Positions 1-7,654 are shown, numbered from the stretch's first letter. The stretch: DNA of 8,582 nucleotides from Alphaproteobacteria bacterium (GCA_017479785.1 JAFVBT010000042.1:1-8582); one strand, 5' to 3'. Numbers and translations are program-made. The notes: generated by a model from the sequence alone, not told the origin.

Positions 1-118
1 ATTTACAGCACAAAAAATATATATCTTTACCCTATCATTATCTGACGGATATTGAATGTTTCTGCTACGTTAAAACTGCCGAACGCACGGTTATCTCCGA
101 CATTACCTCAAAAGTTTT

Positions 119-2338
119 TTACTTCATGAACTTATTCGTTTTCGGAAATCCGAACGGCACCAATTTACCAACCTGAGCCCTGTGCCCAAGCCATGTCAGA
201 AGCTCTTTTTCAACGCTCACACCGCCGGCACGATTATAACTGAAGCCCTCTTCTCCTTTAAATATTTGAATATCTGCAATATTGCCGTCCTTATAGCGTT
301 GCAGTAAAACGCCGTGACCGCGTGCCATTGTCGGAATTTCTTCCGCCTTAAATACCAATAATTTACGATTCTCTCCGACTGTTGCCACATAATCTCCCGT
401 CATCGGCAAACAGAATTTTACATTTTCATTAACGGCAACATTCATAATTTTGCGTCCGTTGCGCGTTTGTGCCAAAATATGATTTTGATCCACAATAAAG
501 CCGTATCCCGTATCCGAGGCAATCAAATAACTTTGTTCCGGCTGATATACAAACATCGCCACAACTTCGTCGTTATTTGCCAAATCTATCATCAAACGTA
601 CCGGCTGTCCGAAACCGAGTCCGCTCGGAATATCATTGGCGGCAATACTAAAAAACTTGCCTTTGTTATCCAACATAACGATTTTATCGGTTGTTTGCGC
701 ATGAATGGCAAACAATAACGCGTCATCATCCTTAAATTTGAACGGCTCGTTTAAGTCAACATACCCCTTCATACAGCGTATCCAACCTTTTTGCGACAAG
801 ATAACCGTAATCGGCTCTTTTTCAATCATCGCTTCAATCGGCATATCAATATCGGCAGGTGCTTCGGCAAATTCCGTACGCCGACGTCCCAACGCCGTCT
901 TTTTGCCGTATTTTTCTTTTGTTTTCTTTATTTCTTCGGATATAGCTGCCCATCGTTTATTTTCATCGGTCGCTAAAATTTCCAGTTCCGCCTTTTCGTT
1001 CAATAAATCAGTGTGCTCGGCATTAATTTGCTCTTCATCCAGCTTACGTAAATTCCGCAATTTCATATTCAAAATTGCTTCGGCCTGATTGTCCGTCAGC
1101 TTAAAAGTTTGCATTAAATGAGTTTTCGGCTCATCTTCTTCACGAATAATTCGGATAACCTCGTCCAGATTAAGATATGCCGCCAGATACCCTTCCAAAA
1201 TTTCCAGACGAGCATTAATTTTTCCCAAACGGAACTTTACTTTACGTAAAAATACGGCATTGCGATGTACAAGATACTCGTGCAAAACTTCTTTAAGACT
1301 CATAACCCGCGGCACACCGTCCGAATCTAGCACGTTCATATTCATATTGAATTTAGCTTCCATATCGGTCTGCCGATATAATTGTTCCATCAATAAAGCC
1401 GCATCAACCGTCCGATTTTTCGGCTCCAGGACAATCCGTACATCTTGTGCCGATTCATCTCTGATGTCTGCCAACAGCGGCAACTTTTTATTCAAAAGTA
1501 ATTCGGCAATTTTTTCAATCAGCTTAGACTTAATCACCTGATACGGAATTTCGGTCACCACAATCTGATATTGTCCGTGCCCCAAATCCTCGGTCATCCA
1601 CTTGGCGCGAATGCGAAAATTTCCCTTCCCTTGCTTATAATTATTCAAAATTGTTTCAAACGAATCAACAATCACACCGCCGGTCGGGAAATCCGGTCCT
1701 TTAACACGGCGAACTACCGCTTCTTCATCACATTCCGGATGTTCAATCATAAACAACAGTGCATCACTTAATTCACTCAAATTGTGCGGCGGAATATTGG
1801 TTGCCATACCGACGGCAATTCCCATTGAACCGTTACACAAAAGATTCGGCACCATTGCCGGCATCACAACCGGTTCGCTGTCCTCACCATCATACGTATC
1901 CATAAAATCAACGGCATCATCGTTCAAACCGGACATCAAATCCATTGCAAATTCCGTCAGCCGAGCCTCCGTATAACGCATGGCAGCCGCACCGTCACCA
2001 TCAATATTTCCGAAGTTTCCTTGCCCGTCAACAAGCGGATAACGCACCGAAAAATCTTGAGCCAAGCGCACCATGGCCCCATATACGGCACTATCACCGT
2101 GCGGATGATATTTACCGATTACATCACCGACAACACGGGCACATTTTTTAAAACCGTTTTTCGGGTCCAGATGGAGCTGTCGCATTGCATACATTAACCG
2201 ACGATGCACCGGTTTCAAGCCGTCACGAACATCCGGTAACGAACGAGATACAATGGTTGACATGGCATACGAAAGATACCGTTTACTCAGTTCTTCTCCA
2301 AGTTGCACATCTTTTATTTTTTGACTTTCTTCAACCAT
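119..2338 (-). CDS. parC: DNA topoisomerase IV subunit A (ParC)
   Basis: ParC is the DNA-cutting subunit of topoisomerase IV. With ParE it decatenates replicated chromosomes and relaxes supercoils in the cytoplasm. The 739-residue protein opens with the type IIA core: RDGLKPVHRR at 38-47, the HPHGDSAVYG helix at 78-87, and AAMRYTEARL with catalytic Tyr122 preceded by Arg121. A coiled-coil stretch follows around 400-480, then a degenerate beta-pinwheel C-terminal domain ending in ARGHGVLLQRYKDG and GFPKTNKF, both typical of alphaproteobacterial ParC. The length fits ParC (about 740-750) rather than GyrA (about 870 or more), and no GyrA box is seen. Gly87 stands where E. coli ParC has Glu84. 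The start is well supported: AGGTGAG lies 4 bases upstream and overlaps the recO stop, which suggests translational coupling. It is the last gene of the leftward cluster. No terminator is obvious in the 118 bases downstream. Confidence 0.97.
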   Translation of the reverse strand: MVEESQKIKDVQLGEELSKRYLSYAMSTIVSRSLPDVRDGLKPVHRRLMYAMRQLHLDPKNGFKKCARVVGDVIGKYHPHGDSAVYGAMVRLAQDFSVRYPLVDGQGNFGNIDGDGAAAMRYTEARLTEFAMDLMSGLNDDAVDFMDTYDGEDSEPVVMPAMVPNLLCNGSMGIAVGMATNIPPHNLSELSDALLFMIEHPECDEEAVVRRVKGPDFPTGGVIVDSFETILNNYKQGKGNFRIRAKWMTEDLGHGQYQIVVTEIPYQVIKSKLIEKIAELLLNKKLPLLADIRDESAQDVRIVLEPKNRTVDAALLMEQLYRQTDMEAKFNMNMNVLDSDGVPRVMSLKEVLHEYLVHRNAVFLRKVKFRLGKINARLEILEGYLAAYLNLDEVIRIIREEDEPKTHLMQTFKLTDNQAEAILNMKLRNLRKLDEEQINAEHTDLLNEKAELEILATDENKRWAAISEEIKKTKEKYGKKTALGRRRTEFAEAPADIDMPIEAMIEKEPITVILSQKGWIRCMKGYVDLNEPFKFKDDDALLFAIHAQTTDKIVMLDNKGKFFSIAANDIPSGLGFGQPVRLMIDLANNDEVVAMFVYQPEQSYLIASDTGYGFIVDQNHILAQTRNGRKIMNVAVNENVKFCLPMTGDYVATVGENRKLLVFKAEEIPTMARGHGVLLQRYKDGNIADIQIFKGEEGFSYNRAGGVSVEKELLTWLGHRAQVGKLVPFGFPKTNKFMK

Positions 2339-2347
2339 TCATCTCAC

Positions 2348-3082
2348 CTATAATTTTATTTTGTATGCTTGAGCAATATTGAGTAAATCTGCTCGTTTTT
2401 CCGGCAAATGCAAATTATGTTGCGCCAAAAAATTTTTATTGAGAAAATTACCTGTCATTGTCAAAACATTAACAATTTCATTATTTTGCGGCGCATAATT
2501 TTTTTCAATAATATAATACGGATAGGCATATAACTTATCTTTATAAGGTTCTCCCACTTCCGCGCACACGGCACGACCGGTTTTCGGCGAAATATAGCGT
2601 AAATCTATTTTTTTACCCGTAACGGCACATTTACCCGTATCCAAACCGATGCCCAAAAAATCTAACAGATAATATTCAAAAAACGAATAATATACAAGCC
2701 AATTTTCTTTATGAATGTTCGCAAAAAAATCATCAACGGCACCATACAGACGCCCTAAATCATCATTTTCGGCAACGCATTCATCAATCAGGCGACACAA
2801 AGAAGCCAACGCGTTTATCTTATCGTTATTAAGCAGAAAATCTGCCGTATGTGAACGGACAAGTTCCACACCCTTAAAACTGAGCATATTTTCTTCAACA
2901 CGCGCATATGCGTTAAACGAAATAAAATTGCCAAGTTGATATATTCCCAAATTGCGTTTACTCAATGCACCCTGCACATAACCGACAATTTTTCCGTATT
3001 GCGGACACACCAACGTTACAATCGCCGATTTTTCACCGTGATTTCTGATTTTTACAATATATCCTTGCGCACTGAATTGCAT
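2348..3082 (-). CDS. recO: DNA repair protein RecO (RecFOR pathway)
   Basis: RecO is the mediator of the RecFOR pathway. It binds SSB and single-stranded DNA and, with RecR, helps RecA load at gaps and resected ends. The 244-residue length is normal for the family. The N-terminal 80 or so residues form the OB-fold block (GYIVKIRNHGEKSAIVTLV at about 7-25, then KIVGYVQGALSKRN). A helical middle follows, then the C-terminal signature LLDFLGIGLDTGKCAVTG at 139-156 with SPKTGRAVCAEVGEPY at 165-180. That last block matches alphaproteobacterial RecO. Only two cysteines (152 and 173) lie where some RecO proteins carry a four-cysteine zinc site, so zinc binding is doubtful. It starts 29 bases after kdsA behind a weak GGGA-type ribosome site and ends 9 bases before parC. 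Sharing an operon with recJ, which acts in the same pathway, supports the call. Confidence 0.93.
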   Translation of the reverse strand: MQFSAQGYIVKIRNHGEKSAIVTLVCPQYGKIVGYVQGALSKRNLGIYQLGNFISFNAYARVEENMLSFKGVELVRSHTADFLLNNDKINALASLCRLIDECVAENDDLGRLYGAVDDFFANIHKENWLVYYSFFEYYLLDFLGIGLDTGKCAVTGKKIDLRYISPKTGRAVCAEVGEPYKDKLYAYPYYIIEKNYAPQNNEIVNVLTMTGNFLNKNFLAQHNLHLPEKRADLLNIAQAYKIKL

Positions 3083-3111
3083 ATTTTTTCCCGACTAATA
3101 AAGCCCTTATA

Positions 3112-3954
3112 TCATATTTTAATTAAACTTTTATTAATCTTGTCAAATGCCATCAGCTCGGAGACAACTCTCTCCATATCAGCCAAAGCAATGGAATTCG
3201 GGCCGTCCGACAATGCCTTATCCGGATTTTCGTGAGTTTCTATAAATACGGCGGCCACACCGACAGCCACTGCCGCACGTGCCAATACCGGTGCAAATTC
3301 ACGTTGTCCGCCGGTTGTAGTCCCCATTCCGCCCGGCTGTTGGACAGAGTGCGTGGCATCAAATATCACCGGACATCCGGTATCTTTTGCCATTTGCGGA
3401 AACGCCCGCATATCCGTAACCAACGTGTTATAACCGAAACTTGTGCCGCGCTCGGTAATACAAACATTATTATTACCGGAATCCTCAACTTTTTTAACAA
3501 AAATTTTAACATCCCACGGTGCCAAAAATTGCCCTTTTTTAATGTTTACAACTTTACCGGTTTTCGCCGCAGCCACAACTAAATCCGTTTGTCTGCATAA
3601 AAATGCCGGTATTTGCAGCATATCCACATATTGCGCTGCCACAGCACATTGTGCACATTCATGAACATCGGTTACAATCGGCAAATCCGGATATAACTTG
3701 CGAATTTGTTCAAACGTGCGCATTCCTTCTTCCAAACCGACACCGCGTGCACTGTTGATGGAAGTGCGGTTAGCCTTATCAAAAGATGCTTTAAAAATGT
3801 ACGGAATCCCGAGTTTTTGCGTAATTTCTACCATTTGACCGGCAATAAAAATCGCGTGTTCGCGGCTTTCAATTTGACACGGACCGGCAATCAACGCCAA
3901 AGGCAGTCTGTTGCCTAAAGAAACCTTGCCGACATTAATAACCTTTTGTTCCAT
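3112..3954 (-). CDS. kdsA: 3-deoxy-D-manno-octulosonate-8-phosphate synthase, metal-dependent type
   Basis: KdsA condenses phosphoenolpyruvate with D-arabinose 5-phosphate to give Kdo-8-phosphate, the committed step to the Kdo sugar of the LPS inner core. It is a cytoplasmic TIM-barrel enzyme. The 280-residue protein shows IAGPCQIES at 22-30, FKASFDKANRTS at 54-65, LQIPAFLCRQTDL at 113-125, KKGQFLAPWD at 139-148, TERGTSFGYNTLV at 167-179, FDATHSVQQPGG at 198-209 and FIETHENPDKALSDGPN at 237-253. Cys26, His202, Glu239 and Asp250 fall where metal-dependent (class II) enzymes hold their divalent metal. E. coli KdsA has Asn in place of the cysteine. The start is firm: GGCGGGAG ends 6 bases before the ATG. 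The gene begins 14 bases after pagP, so two LPS genes are adjacent. Confidence 0.97.
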   Translation of the reverse strand: MEQKVINVGKVSLGNRLPLALIAGPCQIESREHAIFIAGQMVEITQKLGIPYIFKASFDKANRTSINSARGVGLEEGMRTFEQIRKLYPDLPIVTDVHECAQCAVAAQYVDMLQIPAFLCRQTDLVVAAAKTGKVVNIKKGQFLAPWDVKIFVKKVEDSGNNNVCITERGTSFGYNTLVTDMRAFPQMAKDTGCPVIFDATHSVQQPGGMGTTTGGQREFAPVLARAAVAVGVAAVFIETHENPDKALSDGPNSIALADMERVVSELMAFDKINKSLIKI

Positions 3955-3968
3955 TTTTTTCTCCCGCC

Positions 3969-4526
3969 TTAAAATTCATAACGGGCAAATGCAAACAGCA
4001 CATTACCGTCATTTTTTACACCCGGAACATAAGCCGCCTGAATATTAAACCGACGATCTCCGACACCGATAAGCGGCAACGGCAACGGCACCGGAATGTA
4101 GGCATATTCATGACGTTGAGTCAGACCAAGCGTATAACCGATACCGGCGCGCCATTCATTGTGCTCGCCGGCCGTCCAGTTCCACTGTCTGGCATAACCG
4201 AAATACGTTTCCAAATAATTATTGGAATCATCAAAAGCCATAAAATACAATCCTGACCATGTATTTTCAGAATTATAATGCGAAATACCGAAACCGGCAC
4301 CCCACGGATTTTCATTATACTTTTTAATATGCTTGCGATCATAAGTTAACCGGTTATGCCAAGCATAAAAAGGCACATATACATCATAACGATGGTGGCA
4401 ACGAATATCTTTGATATCTTCAACCACAAAATCAACCCATTCTGACCATATACCCGCTTCAGCCGAATATGATTGCATAATGAAAACGGCAGCCGCAGCG
4501 GCCAAAATTTTTAAGTTCAGTTTCAT
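3969..4526 (-). CDS. pagP: Lipid A palmitoyltransferase PagP
   Basis: PagP is an outer-membrane eight-stranded beta-barrel that moves a palmitate chain from phospholipids onto lipid A, changing resistance to cationic peptides and immune recognition. The 185-residue precursor has a signal peptide with likely cleavage after SAEA (residue 24). From memory, the mature chain aligns without gaps to the first part of E. coli PagP: DVYVPFYAWHNR at 48-59, YNENPWGAGFGIS at 70-82, GLYFMAFDDS at 92-101, then YIPVPLPLPLIGVG, YVPGVKNDGNV and a terminal Phe typical of barrel proteins. The catalytic residues His33, Asp76 and Ser77 of mature E. coli PagP correspond to His57, Asp100 and Ser101. Gly88, the floor of the acyl pocket, corresponds to Ala112. 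AAGGA lies 6 bases before the ATG inside the end of the DUF502 gene, only 2 bases upstream, so coupling is likely. The gene sits directly upstream of kdsA, another LPS gene. No PhoP-like box was identified. Confidence 0.92.
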   Translation of the reverse strand: MKLNLKILAAAAAVFIMQSYSAEAGIWSEWVDFVVEDIKDIRCHHRYDVYVPFYAWHNRLTYDRKHIKKYNENPWGAGFGISHYNSENTWSGLYFMAFDDSNNYLETYFGYARQWNWTAGEHNEWRAGIGYTLGLTQRHEYAYIPVPLPLPLIGVGDRRFNIQAAYVPGVKNDGNVLFAFARYEF

Positions 4527-4528
4527 GT

Positions 4529-5194
4529 TCAGTCCTTTTTCTTGATAGTTTTCGCATTAATTTCCGGTGTAACGATACCGCACGATATCACATATTTAAT
4601 GCCTTCTTCAACACTCATATCCAATTTAATAACATCCTTTTGCGGCACAAAAATCAAAAAACCCGATGTCGGATTTGGTGTGGTCGGCACATATATACTT
4701 AAATTATTTTGCTTTGTTTTTTCATCAACTTCACCGCCGGTTTGCTCTTTGCTGACAAAGGCGATTGTCCACAATCCTTTGCGCGGATATTCAACCAAAA
4801 CAACTTCGCTGAACGAGCGTGATTTTTGCGACAGAAAAGTTTCAAAAATTTGTTTAACAAGAGAATAAATACTTGAGACAACAGGCATTTTTCTGATAAT
4901 ACGCTCCCATAGGTTCACAAAAAACCTGCCGACATAACCGGTTGTCAACATACCGATAATCAGCAAAACGGATAACAGCAGAATCAAACCCAGTCCGGGT
5001 ACGGCATACAATACAAAATCACCGATTTTCCAGTGTTGCGGAATCAATTTACTGGTCACCTCATTAATCCATAACACCAGATGATATGACATATATGCGG
5101 TTATGGTCACCGGCGCGGCCACAATAACCCCCGTCAAAAAATAGTTTTTGATTCTGGAACTCAATTTATTTTTTTTCTGCACTTCTTTTTTCAT
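4529..5194 (-). CDS. DUF502 family inner-membrane protein of unknown function
   Basis: The family is recognisable but its job is not known. The 221-residue protein has a basic N-terminus and two strong membrane segments (about 18-42 and 61-84). A soluble C-terminal domain carries the family's conserved blocks: TGVIVAAPVTIT at 21-32, VPGLGL at 65-70, TTGYVGR at 84-90, PVVSSIYSLVKQ at 104-115, VEYPRKGLWTIAFV at 134-147, YVPTTPNPTSGFL at 168-180, and SVEEGIKYVISCG at 194-206. Both termini are probably cytoplasmic, with only a short loop between the helices. The start codon directly abuts the recJ stop (TAAATG), with GAGGG placed 5 bases upstream inside recJ. The downstream pagP starts 2 bases after its stop. 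This tight packing between recJ and pagP suggests co-translation, but it says little about function; a link to envelope maintenance is only a guess. Confidence 0.9.
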   Translation of the reverse strand: MKKEVQKKNKLSSRIKNYFLTGVIVAAPVTITAYMSYHLVLWINEVTSKLIPQHWKIGDFVLYAVPGLGLILLLSVLLIIGMLTTGYVGRFFVNLWERIIRKMPVVSSIYSLVKQIFETFLSQKSRSFSEVVLVEYPRKGLWTIAFVSKEQTGGEVDEKTKQNNLSIYVPTTPNPTSGFLIFVPQKDVIKLDMSVEEGIKYVISCGIVTPEINAKTIKKKD

Positions 5195-6967
5195 TTACAC
5201 CCTCATCATGTCTTGAATGATAAACTGTACTTTCTTACGGTTTTGCCAACAATCAATTTTCACTGTGCCGACAACATTATACATTTCACCTCTTTGTTCC
5301 AGAAGTGCGTGCCCTATTTCGTTATCTGCACAACGAAAAGCAATTGCCGGCAAGCTTCCGCCCATAGTCGTGGTTAAGAAACAGCGTACATGCCCGTTAC
5401 CAACCGTTTGCGGTCGGCCTATAAGCACGTTGGACAGCATAATCAACGGCTCCGGATTGTCTGTACCATACGGCTCAAGCCTGCTCAGATTTTCGGCAAA
5501 TTCTTCAGTAACACCGCTTAAATGCATTGCGCAGTCAATATTCAGAATCGGCGCAATTTTTTCATTCCCGAGTTTACTCTGCACATATTCACCGACAAAT
5601 TTTTCAAATGCCGGTATTTGTTCTTCGGAAAGCGAAAATCCGGCAGCCATAATATGCCCACCGCCACCGGTAATTAAGCCTTTTTCTTTGGCGGATATAA
5701 TCAGTGCGCCCAAATCTACCCCGTCAACCGAGCGCGCCGAACCTTTAACTTCATCTGCCTCAATTGACATCACAAATGCCGGCACATTATATCGCTCACG
5801 CAGTTTACCGGCCACAATTCCGATAACTCCCTGATGCCAATCTTTTCCGTAGGCAAAAATCATCGGATACGCAGATACTTTGCTTTCCGCCTGTTCTATA
5901 GCCTGCAATAGCACATAATTTTCAATTTCTTTACGTTCAATATTGAACTGATTGAATTTTTCCGCCAGCATTCGTGCTTCAACATCATTTTCGGAACACA
6001 ACAGTTTACTTCCCAAAGTTGCATCCCCTACGCGTCCGCAGGCATTAATACGTGGCCCCAGAACAAAACCCAAATGATAGGCCGCCGGTGCTTCTTTCAT
6101 TTCCAACACGGCCATCAGATTTTTCAAACCGATATTTTCCTGAGCCGCCATAACTTTCAAACCTTGTTTAACATAGGCTCTGTTTAAACCGCGTAACGGC
6201 ACCACATCACACACGGTGCCCAGTGCCACCAGATCAAGCAATTTTTTCAAATCGGGTTCAGTTTTGTTTTGATAAAAACCATGTTGGCGCAACAGCCGAT
6301 TAACCGCCACCAAAAACATAAAACCGACACCGACAGCCGACATATATTGCAAATATTTATACGGATTATCATCATCCACCCGTTTCGGATTAACCACCGC
6401 ATAAACCTGCGGTAAAATTACCTCTGCTTCATGATGATCTATCACAATAACATCAAACCCGTCACCGGCTGCCCTGTTTAGCACATCAAATGCCGTTGTA
6501 CCGCAATCTATGGTAATCACCAACTTTACCCCTTTTGCCTTAAATTCGGCAAAAGCCAAATCGCTCGGTCCGTATCCTTCTTCGCGGCTTGGAATATGAA
6601 TAAACGGTTCAACCCCGTTATGTCTGAAAAACCGTGTCAATTCTGATGTGGAAGTCGCGCCGTCCACATCATAATCACCGATAATGGCAATTTTTTCCGA
6701 ATTTTCTATCGCTTCGGTCACCCGTTCGGTCGCTTTTTGCATATCTTTTAAAACATAGGGGTCCGGCATAAGTTTCTGAATTTTCGGTTGCAAGAAATCT
6801 GTGGCATCTTCCGGCGTTATCCCGCGCAAACACATTATTCGGGCAATTTGCAATGGCACTTCGCTCACCGAAGCTATGCGTGCACACAACCCATCATCAA
6901 CATTTGCCGTATGCCACACATTTCCGCCGAGGGACAATTTTTCAAAATCATCAGCCATTATTGCCAT
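5195..6967 (-). CDS. recJ: Single-stranded-DNA-specific 5'-3' exonuclease RecJ
   Basis: RecJ degrades single-stranded DNA 5' to 3' and serves RecFOR recombination, mismatch repair and base-excision repair. The 590-residue protein carries the DHH phosphoesterase motifs: IIGDYDVDGATS at 95-106, TIDCGT at 152-157, VIDHHE at 175-180, ALGTVCDVVPL at 248-258 and GPRINACGR at 304-312. These are followed by the DHHA1 part with WHQGVIGIVAGKL at 377-389 and GGGGHIMAAG at 434-443, then a C-terminal OB-like domain ending near the stop. All metal-binding aspartates and histidines expected for activity appear present, and the length is normal. The start is uncertain between Met1 and Met4 (6956-6958), since neither has a clear Shine-Dalgarno site. 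It is the first gene of the leftward operon and lies about 25 bases below a predicted promoter. Confidence 0.97.
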   Translation of the reverse strand: MAIMADDFEKLSLGGNVWHTANVDDGLCARIASVSEVPLQIARIMCLRGITPEDATDFLQPKIQKLMPDPYVLKDMQKATERVTEAIENSEKIAIIGDYDVDGATSTSELTRFFRHNGVEPFIHIPSREEGYGPSDLAFAEFKAKGVKLVITIDCGTTAFDVLNRAAGDGFDVIVIDHHEAEVILPQVYAVVNPKRVDDDNPYKYLQYMSAVGVGFMFLVAVNRLLRQHGFYQNKTEPDLKKLLDLVALGTVCDVVPLRGLNRAYVKQGLKVMAAQENIGLKNLMAVLEMKEAPAAYHLGFVLGPRINACGRVGDATLGSKLLCSENDVEARMLAEKFNQFNIERKEIENYVLLQAIEQAESKVSAYPMIFAYGKDWHQGVIGIVAGKLRERYNVPAFVMSIEADEVKGSARSVDGVDLGALIISAKEKGLITGGGGHIMAAGFSLSEEQIPAFEKFVGEYVQSKLGNEKIAPILNIDCAMHLSGVTEEFAENLSRLEPYGTDNPEPLIMLSNVLIGRPQTVGNGHVRCFLTTTMGGSLPAIAFRCADNEIGHALLEQRGEMYNVVGTVKIDCWQNRKKVQFIIQDMMRV

Positions 6968-6998
6968 TTACACAAATAAAATCTTTTAATCTTTGCCG

Positions 6999-7027
6999 AA
7001 TTTAGCAGACATCAGACATTCTGACAA
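6999..7027 (-). promoter_or_regulatory. Predicted sigma70 promoter for the recJ-parC operon
   Basis: Reading leftward, TTGTCA (7022-7027, five of six consensus bases) is separated by exactly 17 bases from TAAATT (6999-7004, four of six). Transcription would start near 6992, giving a leader of about 25 bases before recJ. The spacer holds two tandem copies of a seven-base word, reported separately. It is the only good candidate found in the recJ upstream region. Confidence 0.55.
7006..7019. repeat. Tandem 7-base repeat inside the recJ promoter spacer
   Basis: CAGACAT occurs twice back to back on the + strand (7006-7012 and 7013-7019), filling most of the 17-base gap between the predicted -35 and -10 elements of the recJ promoter. 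It could be a binding site for a regulator or a chance duplication; the sequence alone does not decide. Confidence 0.6.
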
Positions 7028-7065
7028 GCACAATTCCATTTTTCTCACAACATTTAAAAATTAAT

Positions 7066-7094
7066 TTGCTTTATAAAAAAATATTACCTATAAT
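7066..7094 (+). promoter_or_regulatory. Predicted sigma70 promoter for the DUF192 lipoprotein gene
   Basis: TTGCTT (7066-7071) lies 17 bases before a perfect TATAAT (7089-7094). The start point would fall near 7101, leaving a leader of about 23 bases that contains the AAGGGAG ribosome site at 7111-7117. The promoter diverges from that of recJ, and the two -35 elements are about 40 bases apart. Confidence 0.6.
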
Positions 7095-7123
7095 TTGCTC
7101 AGACAATAACAAGGGAGAAAACA

Positions 7124-7603
7124 ATGTTAAAGTTTTTCAGATTTCTCGTTTTATCCGTGTTTGTCATACTTTCGGCTTGTTCTAAAGAAGATGCCGAACA
7201 AAACGGATTGCAAAAAATTTCCATAGTTGCACCGGATGGTAATGTTCGTGCCGAATATAAGGTTGAAATTGCCGACACCAAGGAAAAAATGTATAACGGC
7301 CTTATGGGCAGAACATCTTTGAATAAAGATTCCGGTATGCTGTTTGATATTGCTCTTGTGCCGCAAGATGTGGATATTGCATTATGGATGAAAGATACTC
7401 TTATTCCGCTGGATATGATTTTTGCGGATGAAAACGGCAAAATTTTTCATATTCACGAAAATGCTCAACCGAATGATACCACTCCGATTTATCCGCCGCA
7501 ACGCCCGCAAATGGTGCTTGAAATCAACGGCGGTCAATCGGCAGAACTCGGCATTCAAATGGGTGATACGGTTAACACCGATCTTCTTAAAAAAGAAAAA
7601 TAA
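7124..7603 (+). CDS. DUF192 family lipoprotein
   Basis: This is a small exported protein of the DUF192 family, whose biochemical role is not established. The 159-residue precursor begins with a basic, hydrophobic signal segment ending in the lipobox LSAC, so Cys19 should be lipidated. Ser follows at +2, so retention in the inner membrane by an Asp+2 rule is not indicated and outer-membrane sorting is plausible. The globular domain shows the family blocks in order: YNGLMGRTSL at 57-66, DSGMLFDI at 69-76, ALWMKDTLIPLDMIF at 86-100, IHENAQP at 110-116 and MVLEINGGQSAELGIQMGD at 130-148. The start is supported by AAGGGAG at 7111-7117, 6 bases from the ATG. It is a single-gene unit with its own promoter and an intrinsic terminator just downstream, and it diverges from the recJ operon. 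Confidence 0.92.
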   Translation: MLKFFRFLVLSVFVILSACSKEDAEQNGLQKISIVAPDGNVRAEYKVEIADTKEKMYNGLMGRTSLNKDSGMLFDIALVPQDVDIALWMKDTLIPLDMIFADENGKIFHIHENAQPNDTTPIYPPQRPQMVLEINGGQSAELGIQMGDTVNTDLLKKEK

Positions 7604-7621
7604 TCCGTCGGATAAAACATT

Positions 7622-7654
7622 AAAACGCTTCGGTTTGAAACCGAGGCGTTTTTT
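7622..7654 (+). terminator. Intrinsic terminator of the DUF192 gene
   Basis: ACGCTTCGGTT (7625-7635) pairs with AACCGAGGCGT (7639-7649) around a 3-base TGA loop, with one G-U wobble. The flanking A/T pairs can extend the stem. A run of six T follows at 7649-7654. It lies 19 bases after the stop codon. Confidence 0.92.

Noticed and set aside
3..176. Plus-strand frame open from the left edge to a TGA at 174-176, convergent with parC
   Set aside because: It is only 57 codons, overlaps the 3' end of parC by 58 bases and shows no recognisable protein. An open frame of this length is not rare by chance. The left flank is needed to judge it.
705..1088. 127-residue Ser-rich open frame antisense to parC
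   Set aside because: The strong ParC homology on the other strand explains the sequence, and the composition is typical of an antisense shadow.
119..2338. GyrA as an alternative identity for the topoisomerase subunit
   Set aside because: The length (739), absence of a GyrA box and the ParC-type C-terminal ending all favour ParC.
5217..5834. 205-residue open frame antisense to recJ
   Set aside because: It lies wholly inside the conserved recJ coding sequence, has no ribosome site and encodes a low-complexity Ser/Pro-rich product, as expected of a shadow frame.
7099..7440. 113-residue frame antisense to the DUF192 lipoprotein gene
   Set aside because: The DUF192 motifs, lipobox, promoter and terminator all support the plus strand, and the antisense product shows no known features.
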